This document shows, piece after piece, positions 1-12,500 of a stretch of DNA of 64,000 nt (positions are counted from its first letter, which is position 1; each line of letters begins with the position of its first letter). The notes beneath the pieces are model-generated. The model was not told the origin of the DNA. It ran no database searches and worked only from the letters and a program-made list of their open reading frames with translations. The stretch spans positions 472,143 through 536,142 of the forward strand of contig CAJNOP010000086.1 of assembly GCA_905250075.1 (NCBI GenBank), written 5' to 3'. A program made the position numbers and the translations under genes. This DNA comes from Rotaria sp. Silwood1 (taxonomy: Eukaryota; Rotifera; Eurotatoria; Philodinida; Philodinidae).

Positions 1-1329
1 ATATAAGGATCTTATGATCAATTTTGTCTGTAAGATTAGGAAATAAGTCTTCTAATGTTCTGCAAATTGATAATCACATATCTGGACAATGATATTTAGA
101 ATTTAATATTTCCAAGAATATCTTCTTTCCAAAAATCAGAAAAGTAACTTTTTTCTATGTTACTCAATATGCTCTATTCAACAAAACTAAATCAATTCAA
201 AACAAAAATTTTGAATTTCCAACACCTTACATAAACGAATTCAACCAATAGATAACAGTAATTGGCATTATCTCGCACATCTTTAAGAACATCCAATTTT
301 TTTTAATGACTCTTTTCTTATCTGATATGTTCATAAAAAAAGAAACAAACATAAGTTATCGAACTAAAAAATGCTAAATTTAAATAAATCTCAAGAGACA
401 AATCCATTTAAACGTGTTAATTTGCTTAAACAAAAACAGGAAATAACAATATATTGTTAAACTAAGCGAACTTAGTCATGTGCGCGTCAGTCTAGAAAAA
501 AAAAACACTTTATACGAAGTTTTTATCTATCTGCGTATTGTGTCGATAGTAAACGAAAAAAAAAAAAAGAAAATAAATCTATTATATATCTGAACTAATA
601 TTATAATTAATGCGTACTCATGCGTGTGAACCATTGCATCATGCATTAGTGCTTTCTATAATATTGTTAAATAATAACTACAATATAAAAATTGAAGAGA
701 AAAAAGACGAATTTATTTTTTCTTCGAGAATTTTTGTAGGTTTATTTTAATAGATGAAGAATGAAAAACTTTTCTTTTTGTAATGTAAATAATTCAAAAA
801 AAAGAAAAAAAACTTTTGTCAATAAACTGATGCAAGAATAAAACGATCAATTTAGTAGTTCTATTTTTTCTCCTATTTTTTTTTTTGACCATGAAAGTTT
901 GTCAATTCTTTTTCTTCGAGAGTTCTCTTTCGTATTTCTCTCACATACGTAAACACTATTTGGTAAGCAAGAATGTGAGTAACATGAATGTAGTTCTATG
1001 TTAAATTCCTGTAAACTTTGCCATTTGCTTTTTTTTCTTTTTCTTATTCTATTATTCTTATTCTTTTACTATTCTATAAACCTATGCTCATTGAGTGAAA
1101 TATAATTTGCATATACAGATGTATCTTACTCTTGAATGATCATTATCTTATAAGAAAAGATAAAGTAGCAATATGTAAACATTGACATTTGATGTAAAAA
1201 TCTTATTTGATAAACAATGATAATTAATAAAATATCATTAGGAACAAATAAACTGGTAAATTTTATATCTATAATTATTATTATTATGATTTATTTTTTT
1301 TTTTTTTATCTTAGACTACATCAAATCAT
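1..1329. other. A/T-rich upstream region without a recognised gene
   Basis: No convincing coding stretch on either strand; only A/T homopolymer runs. The last bases, about 1290-1315, form a long pyrimidine tract ending in cttag, a textbook 3' splice site, about 15 bases before the ATG of the next gene. It could close a 5' UTR intron or serve as a spliced-leader trans-splicing acceptor, a mechanism known in bdelloids. Confidence 0.5.
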
Positions 1330-4266
1330 ATGAAATTAACATTTCTTATTTTATGTTTAATTTTATGTAGTGTTTCATTTGTATTCTATTCAAATATAAC
1401 ATTAAATTTAAAAATCTTACATAGTTTATTAATAAATAATTTTATGATAATATCAAATTTATCAAAAAATTTAACATTAAATTATACAGATAATATATAT
1501 CAAAAATTTCTAAATCAAAATAATATATCTACAATAGAACATCGACAATTTGCAATATTTGCTTGTTCAATTCATTCAACAATTTATACATATTCATTTT
1601 ATACACCAATAATAGCTGCTAGTTGGAAACGTCTTAATTATAATACAATTGTTATTTTTGTTGGTGATTTTACTATACCAAATATACTTACATCTCGTCT
1701 TAATTTATCACGAACTTATTTAAAATATATTGGTGCATATATTATTGATATTCAATGTAATTCTTCATATGCTATTAAATTATCTCAATTAATACGTGTT
1801 TTTGCTGGATTTCTACCTGATTCAATTGTTCATGATGATGATGATATAATAACAGCTGATAGTGATTTAATGCCATTAAAAGCAAATCAATATCAACCAA
1901 CAAAAGGAACAGATGGTTTTATATTTAATGCTTTTTGTTGTGGTTCATTTCGTCGACATGAAAAAACTTATCGAATGTTTCCGAGTTAGTTTATTTTTAA
2001 TACAATAATAGAATTCATTTGTCATGTACGTCATATGACATTAGAAACAAAAAAAAATGTTCACATCAACTTTTTACTTAGGAAATTAGTTCTTTCTTTT
2101 TGTCTATAAAACTAAGTTCTACTTCTTCTTGTCATCAGAAAAGAAAAATATTGACACAACATATATCGTAGAATGTCATAGAATTATCATCAATGTCATC
2201 TTTAGTCTATTCCTTTTTTGTTCATCTGTCTAACAGAATGACTACTATTACGACTACGCACAAGTACTTAGTCCTTTCATCTTAACGTTTATAACAATAA
2301 TATGAAGAATTTGACCTTCTCTCTTTCATCTATGAGAACATTTATTACAACATACATTAAATTACAGTACACAGCAAAAAAAAAAAGACGAAACTAAACA
2401 ACATTGACATTAGAATTCTTAACATTGTCTTCCTTTCTCTCTTCTTTTTTTCTTTTTGTTTTCATGTTTGATAAAAATGAAATATTTATTTAAATTAGAA
2501 TAAGTTATAAATAATTTAATTCTCTAGAGTAATCATTTAAATTACTTCATAGTCAAGATATTTGTTTTGATTTGATATTAGTATTAATATGAATTTTCTT
2601 TATTATGAGTAGTAGTCTTACAATCAAGAATAGCTTACTTCTACTCATCAAATAAAATTATATATGAAGTTAAAAAAAAAAGAACTTCTAATACTTTTTA
2701 CAGAATGACTTAGAAAATGTTGAATGTATTTGAAAAAAGCATAATCTCTCCGTATCGATTGAATGAGTAAATATATAATTAATCTTGAGTTTATTGGCTT
2801 CTTCTTTTTCGTCTTAGTTTTAATAGTCTATATTTGAATAAACTTTTGAAATATTGTATACAAAATGAAGATAAGAAATATTTTCATTGTTGTTTGTCAT
2901 TCTATTGTCAAGAGAAGCATATTAGATTCATTTTGTCTTTATTAGAAATTATTGACTCGAATAAATAGAAAAAGAAAAAGAGAGAGAAATCATTTGTATA
3001 TATTCATGAGTGTCTGTTGAGAGTGAAGGATCATTTTTCTAGATTTTAGCTTTCGCCGAACTCTCTTGGGAAATATCTTATGCATTATCGTTAGATAATT
3101 TAATTAAACTAAAGGATTCCTGTCACATAGTTAATGATGCTTAGTCGATTTGTTGAAAGTTTTAAAATTTAATTAATAATAATGATTTACGAATTAGTAA
3201 TAATTATTTTCTTATCGTTCATTATAGTCATTGAAAATTTAACGATTATTTATTCTTAATATAAAAGGTGTCAAGTAAAAATGTGCTTTATTTTTTTTTT
3301 ATTATATTAGCCAAGTTAAAACTTAGAAAAGTAAAAAGAAATAACATTCACTAGTTGAAGTATATAAGTCTAAGAAATGTTTTGATCGTGTGCAAAGTTA
3401 TTTTCAATTAAGAATTCTTAAGATCTATTATATATTGAATAGTATCAGAACTCAAAGAAAAGAAAAGATGACATGTTGATCTTCATCATATCATGCACTT
3501 ATTCAATAGTGAATTTTTTCATCGTAATAGATGACTAACTAATAGTGAATCAATTAACTGTCACGATATTCTTTCATCATGAAAACATCATATCTATTTT
3601 CACATAAGACACTGATTTTTTTCTAGCTCTAAAATAAAGAACATATGATTATATATTTATCACAAAGTCATATATACAAATAATTATTTCAAATTATAAA
3701 ATTTTTCTAATGTTAATCGTTGTATTTTTTTTTTGTTTTCAGTGAGTCATATATATTTAAAAAAGAAAATTTGGCGTGCTATAGTTATGGAATCTAAACA
3801 AAGATCTGAACTTCTTATTAATGCTACTGATCAAATTCGATATTTACTAAGTGAAAATGCATCACTTTCATTTGATACAATAAGTCTTTATGGACGACAT
3901 GAATTTCAAAATATATATGATTCAACAATGATAAAAGGTGATTCAGCATGGTATATGGATCAAGTATTATGTTCAATGTTATTAATTGATTATCGTGAAC
4001 AACATAAAAATTTTAAAATTCATGAACGTGGTCGTGCTGCTCGTCTTGATCGTGTTAGTGGTATTGGATATTGGAATCGTGATACATTTACACAATTTGG
4101 TGATGCTCATTTAATTCATGATACAATATTAGAAGAACATAATTGGAAAATTTTTAATAAATTACTTAAAACTTTATTTAATGAAAGTCTTATTAATATT
4201 TTCAATGATTATCATCGACAATATATGATTGCAGATAAAAAACCTATGAAAATATTAAAAATATAA
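1330..4266 (+). CDS. Type II membrane glycosyltransferase-like protein (two exons, 392 aa)
   Basis: Exon 1 is 1330-1984 and exon 2 is 3743-4266. The junction (A + TG) makes an ATG codon and keeps the frame open to a TAA, for 392 residues. Residues 1-22 are a hydrophobic signal anchor, so the protein is likely a Golgi or ER type II membrane protein with a lumenal C-terminal domain. A D-S-D within TADSDLMPL at about residue 177 fits the metal-binding DXD motif of GT-A fold glycosyltransferases, preceded by a run of four Asp. Several N-x-S/T sites follow the anchor. Later blocks GRAARLDRV and DAHLIHDTI look structured, but I cannot assign a CAZy family or a sugar donor. Similar small anchored DXD proteins are, as I recall, expanded in bdelloids. 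The intron (1758 bp) is far longer than most others here and shows no recognisable insert. Confidence 0.75.
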
Positions 4267-5058
4267 GTTTGATCATTAGTTTTTTTTTTTTAAATGTGAT
4301 ATGATTTTTATTTTATTTTGTTTATATTGTAGAATTTATTATGAATATTATTTTATTAAAATAATAAATAACAGTAAAATTTGTTAATAAATGATAATTT
4401 TCATATGTAGCATTAAAAGAAGATTTTAAAATTTGGGGTTTTTTTTTTTTGAGTTATTATTATCGATGTTAAATACGAATGAATATACTTCGAACATGTC
4501 TTAATTCCTTAAAGGCAGTTGATCTTATAGTATAAAACAATACTCTATATAATGCAAATGTTTTGATCATTCTTCAACTATATTCATATAATAATAGAGT
4601 TTCGATAAAAGTTATTTCTTATGATAGATATATGGTGATGATAGTAGATCATAATTTATGTCTTCGATATATATCCTGTTCTTGTTTTTCTTTTTTTAAT
4701 ATATAATTAAATTTTCATATCATCCAATGATCGAAATATTGATTTTGATCATGCAGAATTGATTTGATTTATACTTGTTAAATCTATTTATCTCGAATGT
4801 TTTTCTTTATTGAAAAAATTCATAAACTTGTTCACAAGACAATGAAACGATTTAAAAACATTTTCGATTTTCCTTGATGAAGTAGATCATTCACAAACAA
4901 TATTTATTCATTATATTAATCAAACAATAAAGAGCTTTAGAAAACAATACAGTAAGATACACTACTTTCAAAAAAAGAAAAGTGTCAATAGTTATAAATG
5001 CACATATTCACAAGAATACAATCTTATGATAATAATATGAATACTTTAATTTGTTTAA
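4267..5058. other. Intergenic, nothing recognised
   Basis: A/T-rich spacer after the glycosyltransferase-like gene. I see no ORF of interest, no RNA gene and no clear repeat before the TTAA at 5055. Confidence 0.5.
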
Positions 5059-5903
5059 CCCTTTACCCCGCATAGCAGTTCCAGAAGAGCCACTGATAAA
5101 ATAGCTTTATAAATAGAGTATTAGCCTATCGAATATGCCAATGTTGTGGCCTAATCCACCGAATGTCCTGGTTCTGGAGTAGGACGGCTTGATTGATATA
5201 AAAATCATGTGGTGGAAAATGAGAATTGAACGACATCATAAGACTTAATTTTGTTTTTCTTTGATCACATTATTGACTCTACAGAAGCAGCATCTATCTC
5301 GTACTGTTGAAGTGATAGGAAAAACGTAACGAGTGAACCGATAAAAATTAACATAAAAGAATGCATGCTTTTTTTTTACACCTATTGTCAAACTTAAGCC
5401 TATTTTACTCTGAGCCATTTTGCAACGTCTGGAGGAATTTAATTCATCATAAATACTATTTCGACTTCTCATGAGTTGAGGTCTATAACGCATATATTAA
5501 CTTTATTCTTGATTACTCTCCATCTGTCTAACAATGACTACATGGTCAATTCTATTCCTTAGTATGTATAATTCGCGGAGTTATCATGAAGCTTTCGAAA
5601 CATATCTAATTCAACAGTGGACTTCTTCATCAATTAATATCACACAGAAATTCTAAAAGACCTCTATCAACTGCAAGTGGAAAACATTTTGTTTAAAAAA
5701 TTTCGAATTTTTGCATTTTTTCAAAATTTTTGATTTTGTAAGTCATATATCTCGAAGGCAGAGCAATGAAACAAAAAATTTTTTTTTTATCAATCGATAG
5801 CTTGTGAAGTTCCTTAGAAATAATGTCTTGGGAGTTTTTCAGTCTTTATTTTCTGTGATCGTTCTACAAATGGGTAATATATGTCCCACTTGGGAGTAAA
5901 AGG
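5059..5903. mobile_element. Candidate piggyBac-type DNA transposon relic
   Basis: The segment is bounded by TTAA on both sides (5055-5058 and 5904-5907) and has imperfect inverted ends, CCCTTTACCCC on the left and GGGAGTAAAAGG on the right. TTAA targets and CCC-starting ends are hallmarks of piggyBac elements. On the minus strand, 5245-5493 encodes 82 residues with RDRCCFCRV near the end, which resembles the start of the cysteine-rich C-terminal finger of piggyBac transposases; a further C and HH follow after stops. At about 845 bp it is much shorter than an autonomous element and carries no complete transposase. The transposase match is by eye only. Confidence 0.4.
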
Positions 5904-6579
5904 TTAAACCTATCGAATGAGTAAAGCAGAATAATATTTGATAACTATCGCAAAATACATTGGCTTAGCTCTGAAAAAGTATGATAATTTAAGAAAAATA
6001 ATCAAGCGATAACTTCTTCGCAATCGATTGATTGTTCAAAGAAAAATTGTTTGATAAATCTATTGATGAATGAAATTTTCTGTATGCTAAAGTTTTAGTG
6101 AACTATATTTTTTCTCTTCAAAAATAATATTGCCTTTGTTTTTCTTTCATCTTCTGATAAAAGAATATAATCTTGCAGGTTGACAACTATCAAATTTTTA
6201 AATAGACTTTCACTACAAAGTATTCAAACTTTCGTATTTTGTTATCTCTAACATCAAAAATTTTCATACTCTTCTTTATCTGAAAAAAAAATGCAACTTA
6301 AGATTCTTTAAAGAGGGCGCCAGTGTCCATCGAATGATCATAATAAACTATATTAATTAATTAAGACTATCTATCATTACAATTCAAAATTATTATAATA
6401 TCAATAAAATTATAGGAAAATTTTTCTAAAATCTTTTCGGTTGTAACTAGTTAATCAACCAAGCCAATAGCAATTAGCCAATAGGTCTTTGTTTCCTTTC
6501 TCTAACGATTCTTTGTTTGATATCAATCATTATTCTTCTTGTCAAAGGACAAAAAGCTAAACTCTAGAAAATAACAATA

Positions 6580-9500
6580 ATGAGTTACTTTTTGAAATAT
6601 GTCGAAATTGATAATTTTAAATCATATAAAGGACATATTGTTATCGGTCCATTACGAAAATTTACAGCTATCATTGGACCAAATGGATCAGGTTTGTTAT
6701 GACGAAAAACAAAACATTTTGTTTTTTCTATTGTTTTTTTTTTTTAATATTCTTCAGGTAAATCAAATCTTATGGATGCTATTAGTTTTGTTTTGGGTGA
6801 ACCAACAAAAAGTTTACGTGTTCGAAAATTATCTGTACGTATTTTCTTTTTTTATTTATCAATTAAAAACAAAAACAATCCAATCAAAATTTTTCATTTC
6901 AAAAGGAATTAATACATGGTGCACCAATAAATAAACCTGTTAGTACACGTGCATCTGTATCATTAATATTTGTATCAATAAAAACTGATCGTCATGGTGA
7001 ACGTACTGAACATGAAAAACGTTTTCAACGTTTAATTGTTGGTAATGCATCAGAATATCGTGTTGATGGTCGTCAATTATCAGCAACGGAATATACCGAA
7101 GAACTTGAAAATATGGGTATTATACCAAAAGCAAAAAATTTTCTTATTTTTCAAGGACAAGTTGAATCAATTGCAATGAAAACACCTAAAGAATTTACAG
7201 CTATGTTTGAAGAATTAAGTCGTAGTGGTGAATTACGTGATGAATATGAACAAGCTAAACAAGAAAAAAATAAAGCTGAACAAGATACACATGCTAATTT
7301 TCAAAAAAAAAAAGGTGTTGAAAAACAAAAAAAAGAAGTTCGATTAGAAAAAGAAGTTGCACAAAAATATGCAGCATTAAAAACACAATATGTATGAGAA
7401 AAAAAAATATATAATTTTTATTATTTAAAAAATCAAATTTTTTTGTTTGTCTTAGGATGAACTTCAATTACAATTAAAATTATTTCAATTATATCATAAT
7501 AAACAAGAATTAACAGAAAAACGTGAAATAGCTGATAAAAAAAAAGATGAAGTTATTAAATTAGAAAAACGTAAAGAAATATCAGATGAAGAAATTAAAT
7601 TAAAGAAAAAAGAATTAGCTATTTATAATAAAGAACTTGCAAATGATGAACAAAAAGTTAAAGAATTGGTAAAAAATTTTTTTTTTTTATATTTTCAAAT
7701 AATTGAATTTTTTTTTTTTTTTGAATATTTTTAGGAAGCACAAATTAATAAACATCGTCCAACTTATATTAAAGCTAAAGAAAATTCAACTCATCATCAG
7801 AAAAAAATTGATCTTGCTAAGTAAGAAAATTTTTTGACTGAGACAAACAATCGTCCTATAGAAATGTCTTTGAAGTACATTACTAAACAAAAAACATAGA
7901 TTTTTAATGTATCACAACATCTAATGTTCGATAACATAGTTCTATCAACTGATGTTTAATGAAAAGAGAAAACGATGAGTATAACTTATTTTATCCTTTT
8001 TTGTGTTGATAATTCGAAGTTAAAACCATTTTTTTTGAAAACAAAGCGTTATTGTAAATTTTTTGAAATTCGCTACTAGTGTTGAGTAGTTTTTCTGGAG
8101 TAGTTCGGACATTGCGAAACTCAAATTTGGAACGAATGATACATAAGCAATATATTGTTTCAAGGGAATTCCTTCTTTTCCCAACCAAAAATCTATGTTA
8201 AAATCTTGAAAACAAAAAACTCAAAAAGTGCAACTTTTTTCTTAAAACAAGGTTTTCAAAAAGAAAAAGAGTTGAAGTTTTCCCCTCTAACGAGGGAACC
8301 ACCCGAGGTGTCAAAAAGCTTTTGAGCTGAAATTTTGCCCACAAGTAGGGGATACATAGACTAGAAAAAGGGGCCCAAGTTGGGATTTGATTGACGAGGG
8401 AACATTCCCAACTGTCACATCGCTTTGGAGTCGAGTGTATGCGCATCATATAGGCTCTAATGATCTATGAATACTCTGAAAAAGTTCGTGCTGCTAGCTT
8501 ATTACTACCGAGATATTGCATTTTAATTCTATGTTTAAGAAAAAAAGCCGTGGTCCCCTTCAGGCACACGAGAAAAACTGAGTTTCGAACTTCAACTTGA
8601 AACTTTGCATAGAGATAGGTCTCTGAGAATAGTTTATTATGAAAGTTTCAGATCTTTTGATTGCTCCTAGTCTGAAATAAGAATATCGGAATCTGCTGGT
8701 GTATATCAGCGATTTTACCATAGCTGTATCTTAGTATAAGAACAATGCAAAGATCTGAAACTTTCATAATAAACTACTCTCATGGAGGCCTATCTCTCTA
8801 TGCAAAGTTTCAAGTCGAAGTTCGAAACTCAGTTTTTCTCGTGTGCCTGAGGGGGACCACGGCTTTTTTTCTTAAACATAGAGTAAAAATGCAATATCTC
8901 GGTAGTAATAAGCTAGCAGCACAAATTTTTTTCAGAGTATTCATAGATCATTAGATGCGCATACGTTCGACTCCAAAGCAATGTGACCGTTGGGAATGTT
9001 CCCTCGTAAGTTATGAGCTTATATCAATTCTATTGTTTAATGAATATTTTGAAGACTTGATACTAATTAGGCATATGTCCTTATTATTAGTAATAATAGA
9101 CTATTAATGTTTTTTTTTTCGTTTGTTTAGAAAAACTCTTGTTGCTGCTGAAAAAACTCATGTAGCTCATGATGAAGAAATAGAAAAATATGAAAATGAT
9201 TTACGTGAAGTTGAACGATTAAGAAAAGAATATGAAGATAAATTACAAGATGAATCCCATCATAGTGGTCGTAATTTAGCATTAGAAGAAAATCAAGTAA
9301 AAAAAATAATTATTTTTGTTTTTATGAAAAAAGAAAATTTCTTATCTATTAGATGAAAGAATATCGTCGTTTAAAAGAAGAAGCAGCTAAAAAAATGACA
9401 CAATTTTCTGAAGAATATGATTCTATTGATCGTCAACAACAAGTTGATAAAACAAATCTTGAACAAGAACAACGAAGTCAAAAAGATCATATAGCACGTA

Positions 9501-12500
9501 TTAAACAAACAGAATTACGTATTGAAGAATTAAATGGAAAAATTGATAAATTGGGTGGTTATATAACGTAAATAAATTTTTCTTTTGTTTTATTAAATTT
9601 TATTTTTTTAATTTTCAAGTGATCTTGAACGTGAATTTAATGAAAAACAAACAAATGTACAATTACTTGAAAAAGAAGTTAGTGAAGGTCGTAAACGTTG
9701 TGCTGAACTTGAAGAAGAACTTGATCAAGTTAATAAAGAAATTGGTGAAGCTCGTGTAAGTTAATATTTTTTTTTTTATATTAAAATAATATCTTATCAA
9801 AAAAAAATCTAGTCCGATAGAAATGAAACTAGCCGTGCACAACGTCGTGCTGAACTTATTGAAAATCTTAAACAATTTCCAGGTGTGGTATGTACTCAAC
9901 ATAGTTTTTGTTTATATTGAATTCAACTGATAATAAATTTTTTTTGTTTTTTGTTCAGTATGGTCGTTTGATTGATTTATGTGAACCAACACATAAACGT
10001 TTTCAAATGGCAATAACAAAAGTACTTGGTCGTAATATGGATTCAATTGTTGTTGAACGTGAAACAACAGTACAATCATGTTTACGTTATATGAAAGAAC
10101 ATCGTTATGAACCTGAAACATTTTTACCACTTGATTATATTAAAGTAACACCTGTTAATGAACAACTTCGGTTTGTTTTCTTTTGTTTTTTTGATAGAAG
10201 AAAAATATGTTTTGTTTTGTGTTTTTTTTTTAAAGAGAATTACAAGAACCAAAAAATGTTAAACTTGTTCTTGATGTTATTAAATATGATAAACAATATT
10301 ATAAAGCATTACTTTATGCATGTGGTAATGCACTTGTTTGTGATAATGATGAAGATGCAAGAAAACTTGCATATGAAAGTGGACATCAAAAAAATAAAGT
10401 TGTTTCATTAACTGGTACACTTTTTAGCAAATCAGGAATTATTTCAGGTGGATCAAGGTATGATGAAAATAGATTGATAAGAAAAAAAAAACATAGCAAT
10501 TCCTTATGTCTACCGAATATAATGTTTTAACAATATATGTAGGTTGCATACGTATAATGATGTTTCTCGAGAAGCTTGTATATATATGTTGATCATTATG
10601 CAATGAATGATATAAGCTAATGTATAATTCGAATTTTAGGAAAAGTAAAGATATGTTAAAATTTGATTGATTAAATAGATGAACACTTATTTAAAATTGG
10701 AAATACTGGTTTCGGAGATTTATGAAAGATCCATCTCGTTCTATTCAACAGTTATAAAGCTTACCTAAAATCTCGAATTTCAATCAATTGACCCGCGAAT
10801 AGGTGTCGTTCACTCAATATATTGCGGAAATTTCTAATCAAATATGAACTTCTTTGAAGATTTGTTTTCAGAACAAAATCGGGAATTTGTGCGAGAGTTG
10901 TATCAGTTTTCAATGAACTGAGTCGGCGAGCTAAGTTTTGCATTGAACACGAAATTTACTCATCTCATTGATTAATTGAGACAGAAGCGGCGGAAGAATT
11001 TTTGTGAATGCTAGATCTAAGCTTCAGAACATGAAACCCAAATGATGAGGTTTTATGAAAAAAATTTTCCGATTAGAGTTTGCGAAAAAAAAAATTTTTT
11101 TTTCATAAAAGCTCATCATTTGGGTCCCATGCTCTAAAGCTAAGATTCGGCATTCACAAAAATTCTTCCGCCGTCTCTAAATTGAGAAGCAATGACGAAT
11201 GTATATGAGTCTTATATTGAATATATACATGAATTTCCGGGAAATATAAGAACTTCTGATTTCATATATTATTGATATTTGTCAAATGAATTATTTTGTA
11301 TATTTTTTCTAGTGAATTAAAAGCTCGAGCTAAACGTTGGGATGAAAAACATCTTGATACATTACGTATGCGTAAAGATAAATTATTTGATGAATATAAA
11401 GAACAACAAAAGAAAAAACGACGTGAAGCTGAATTAATTAATGCACGGTTAGTAAATAAATAGATTTATGAATATTAATCAATAAAATTTACTTGTAGTG
11501 CACAATTACAACAACTTGAAAGTCGTTTACGTTATTCAAGAACAGATAAAGAAACAGCTGAAAAACGACAAAGAATTTTAATTGAAAAAGATCTTGTTGA
11601 TTTTAATGATAAACTTGCTACATATGATGTTTGTTTGATGAAATGAAAATTTAATTTAAATAATTTTTGTTTTTTTAGCCAAAAATTCATGCATTACAAA
11701 CATCAATTGATGATCGTGAAAAACGTATATCAAAATTACGTACACAAAAAAATAAAATTGAAGATCCTATTTTTGCTGATTTTTGTAAACATATTCGTGT
11801 AGCAAATATTCGGTAAATGAATATATTTATTTTTGTATTCTTATCTTTTTTTTAATTTTTTTATTTAAGTGTTTATGAAGATCGAGAATTACAAGCAGCT
11901 GAAAAACGAGCACAAGAACGTCTTGAATTTGAAAATCAAATAACAAAAATTCAAACAATACTTGAATTTGAACGTTCACGTGATACAGCTGGTCATGTTG
12001 AACAAATTAAAAAAGAAGTTTTAAATTTAGAAGAAGCATTACAAAAATGTCAAAAAAATGAAAAAAAATATCGTAAAGTATGTTAAATTTTTATTCTATC
12101 AAAAATACGTTTTTTTCTAAATTTTAATATTAATAAATTTTAATAATAGGTTATTGAAGATCTTCAACATGAAATAGCTGAAATAAAAGAACGTTTACTT
12201 GATCAAAAGAAAAAAATTGAATTTCAAGAACGTGATATATCAGAATGTACAAAACGTGCAGCACAATTAAATAAAGATTATAATGAACAACGAAAACGTT
12301 TACAACTTATTGAAAGTGATATTGAAAAATTACGTATGGATCGACATAATTATTTTCGTACAGCTAAGGTAATTTTTATTTTAAATACGCATTACCAACA
12401 AGTTCTATTTCGTAGTGTTGATAGATGTTGCTATCTATTAACATATCAATGGTACCTAATAGAATTTGTCTTTTCCTTTCCTATAGACGATTTAGAAATA

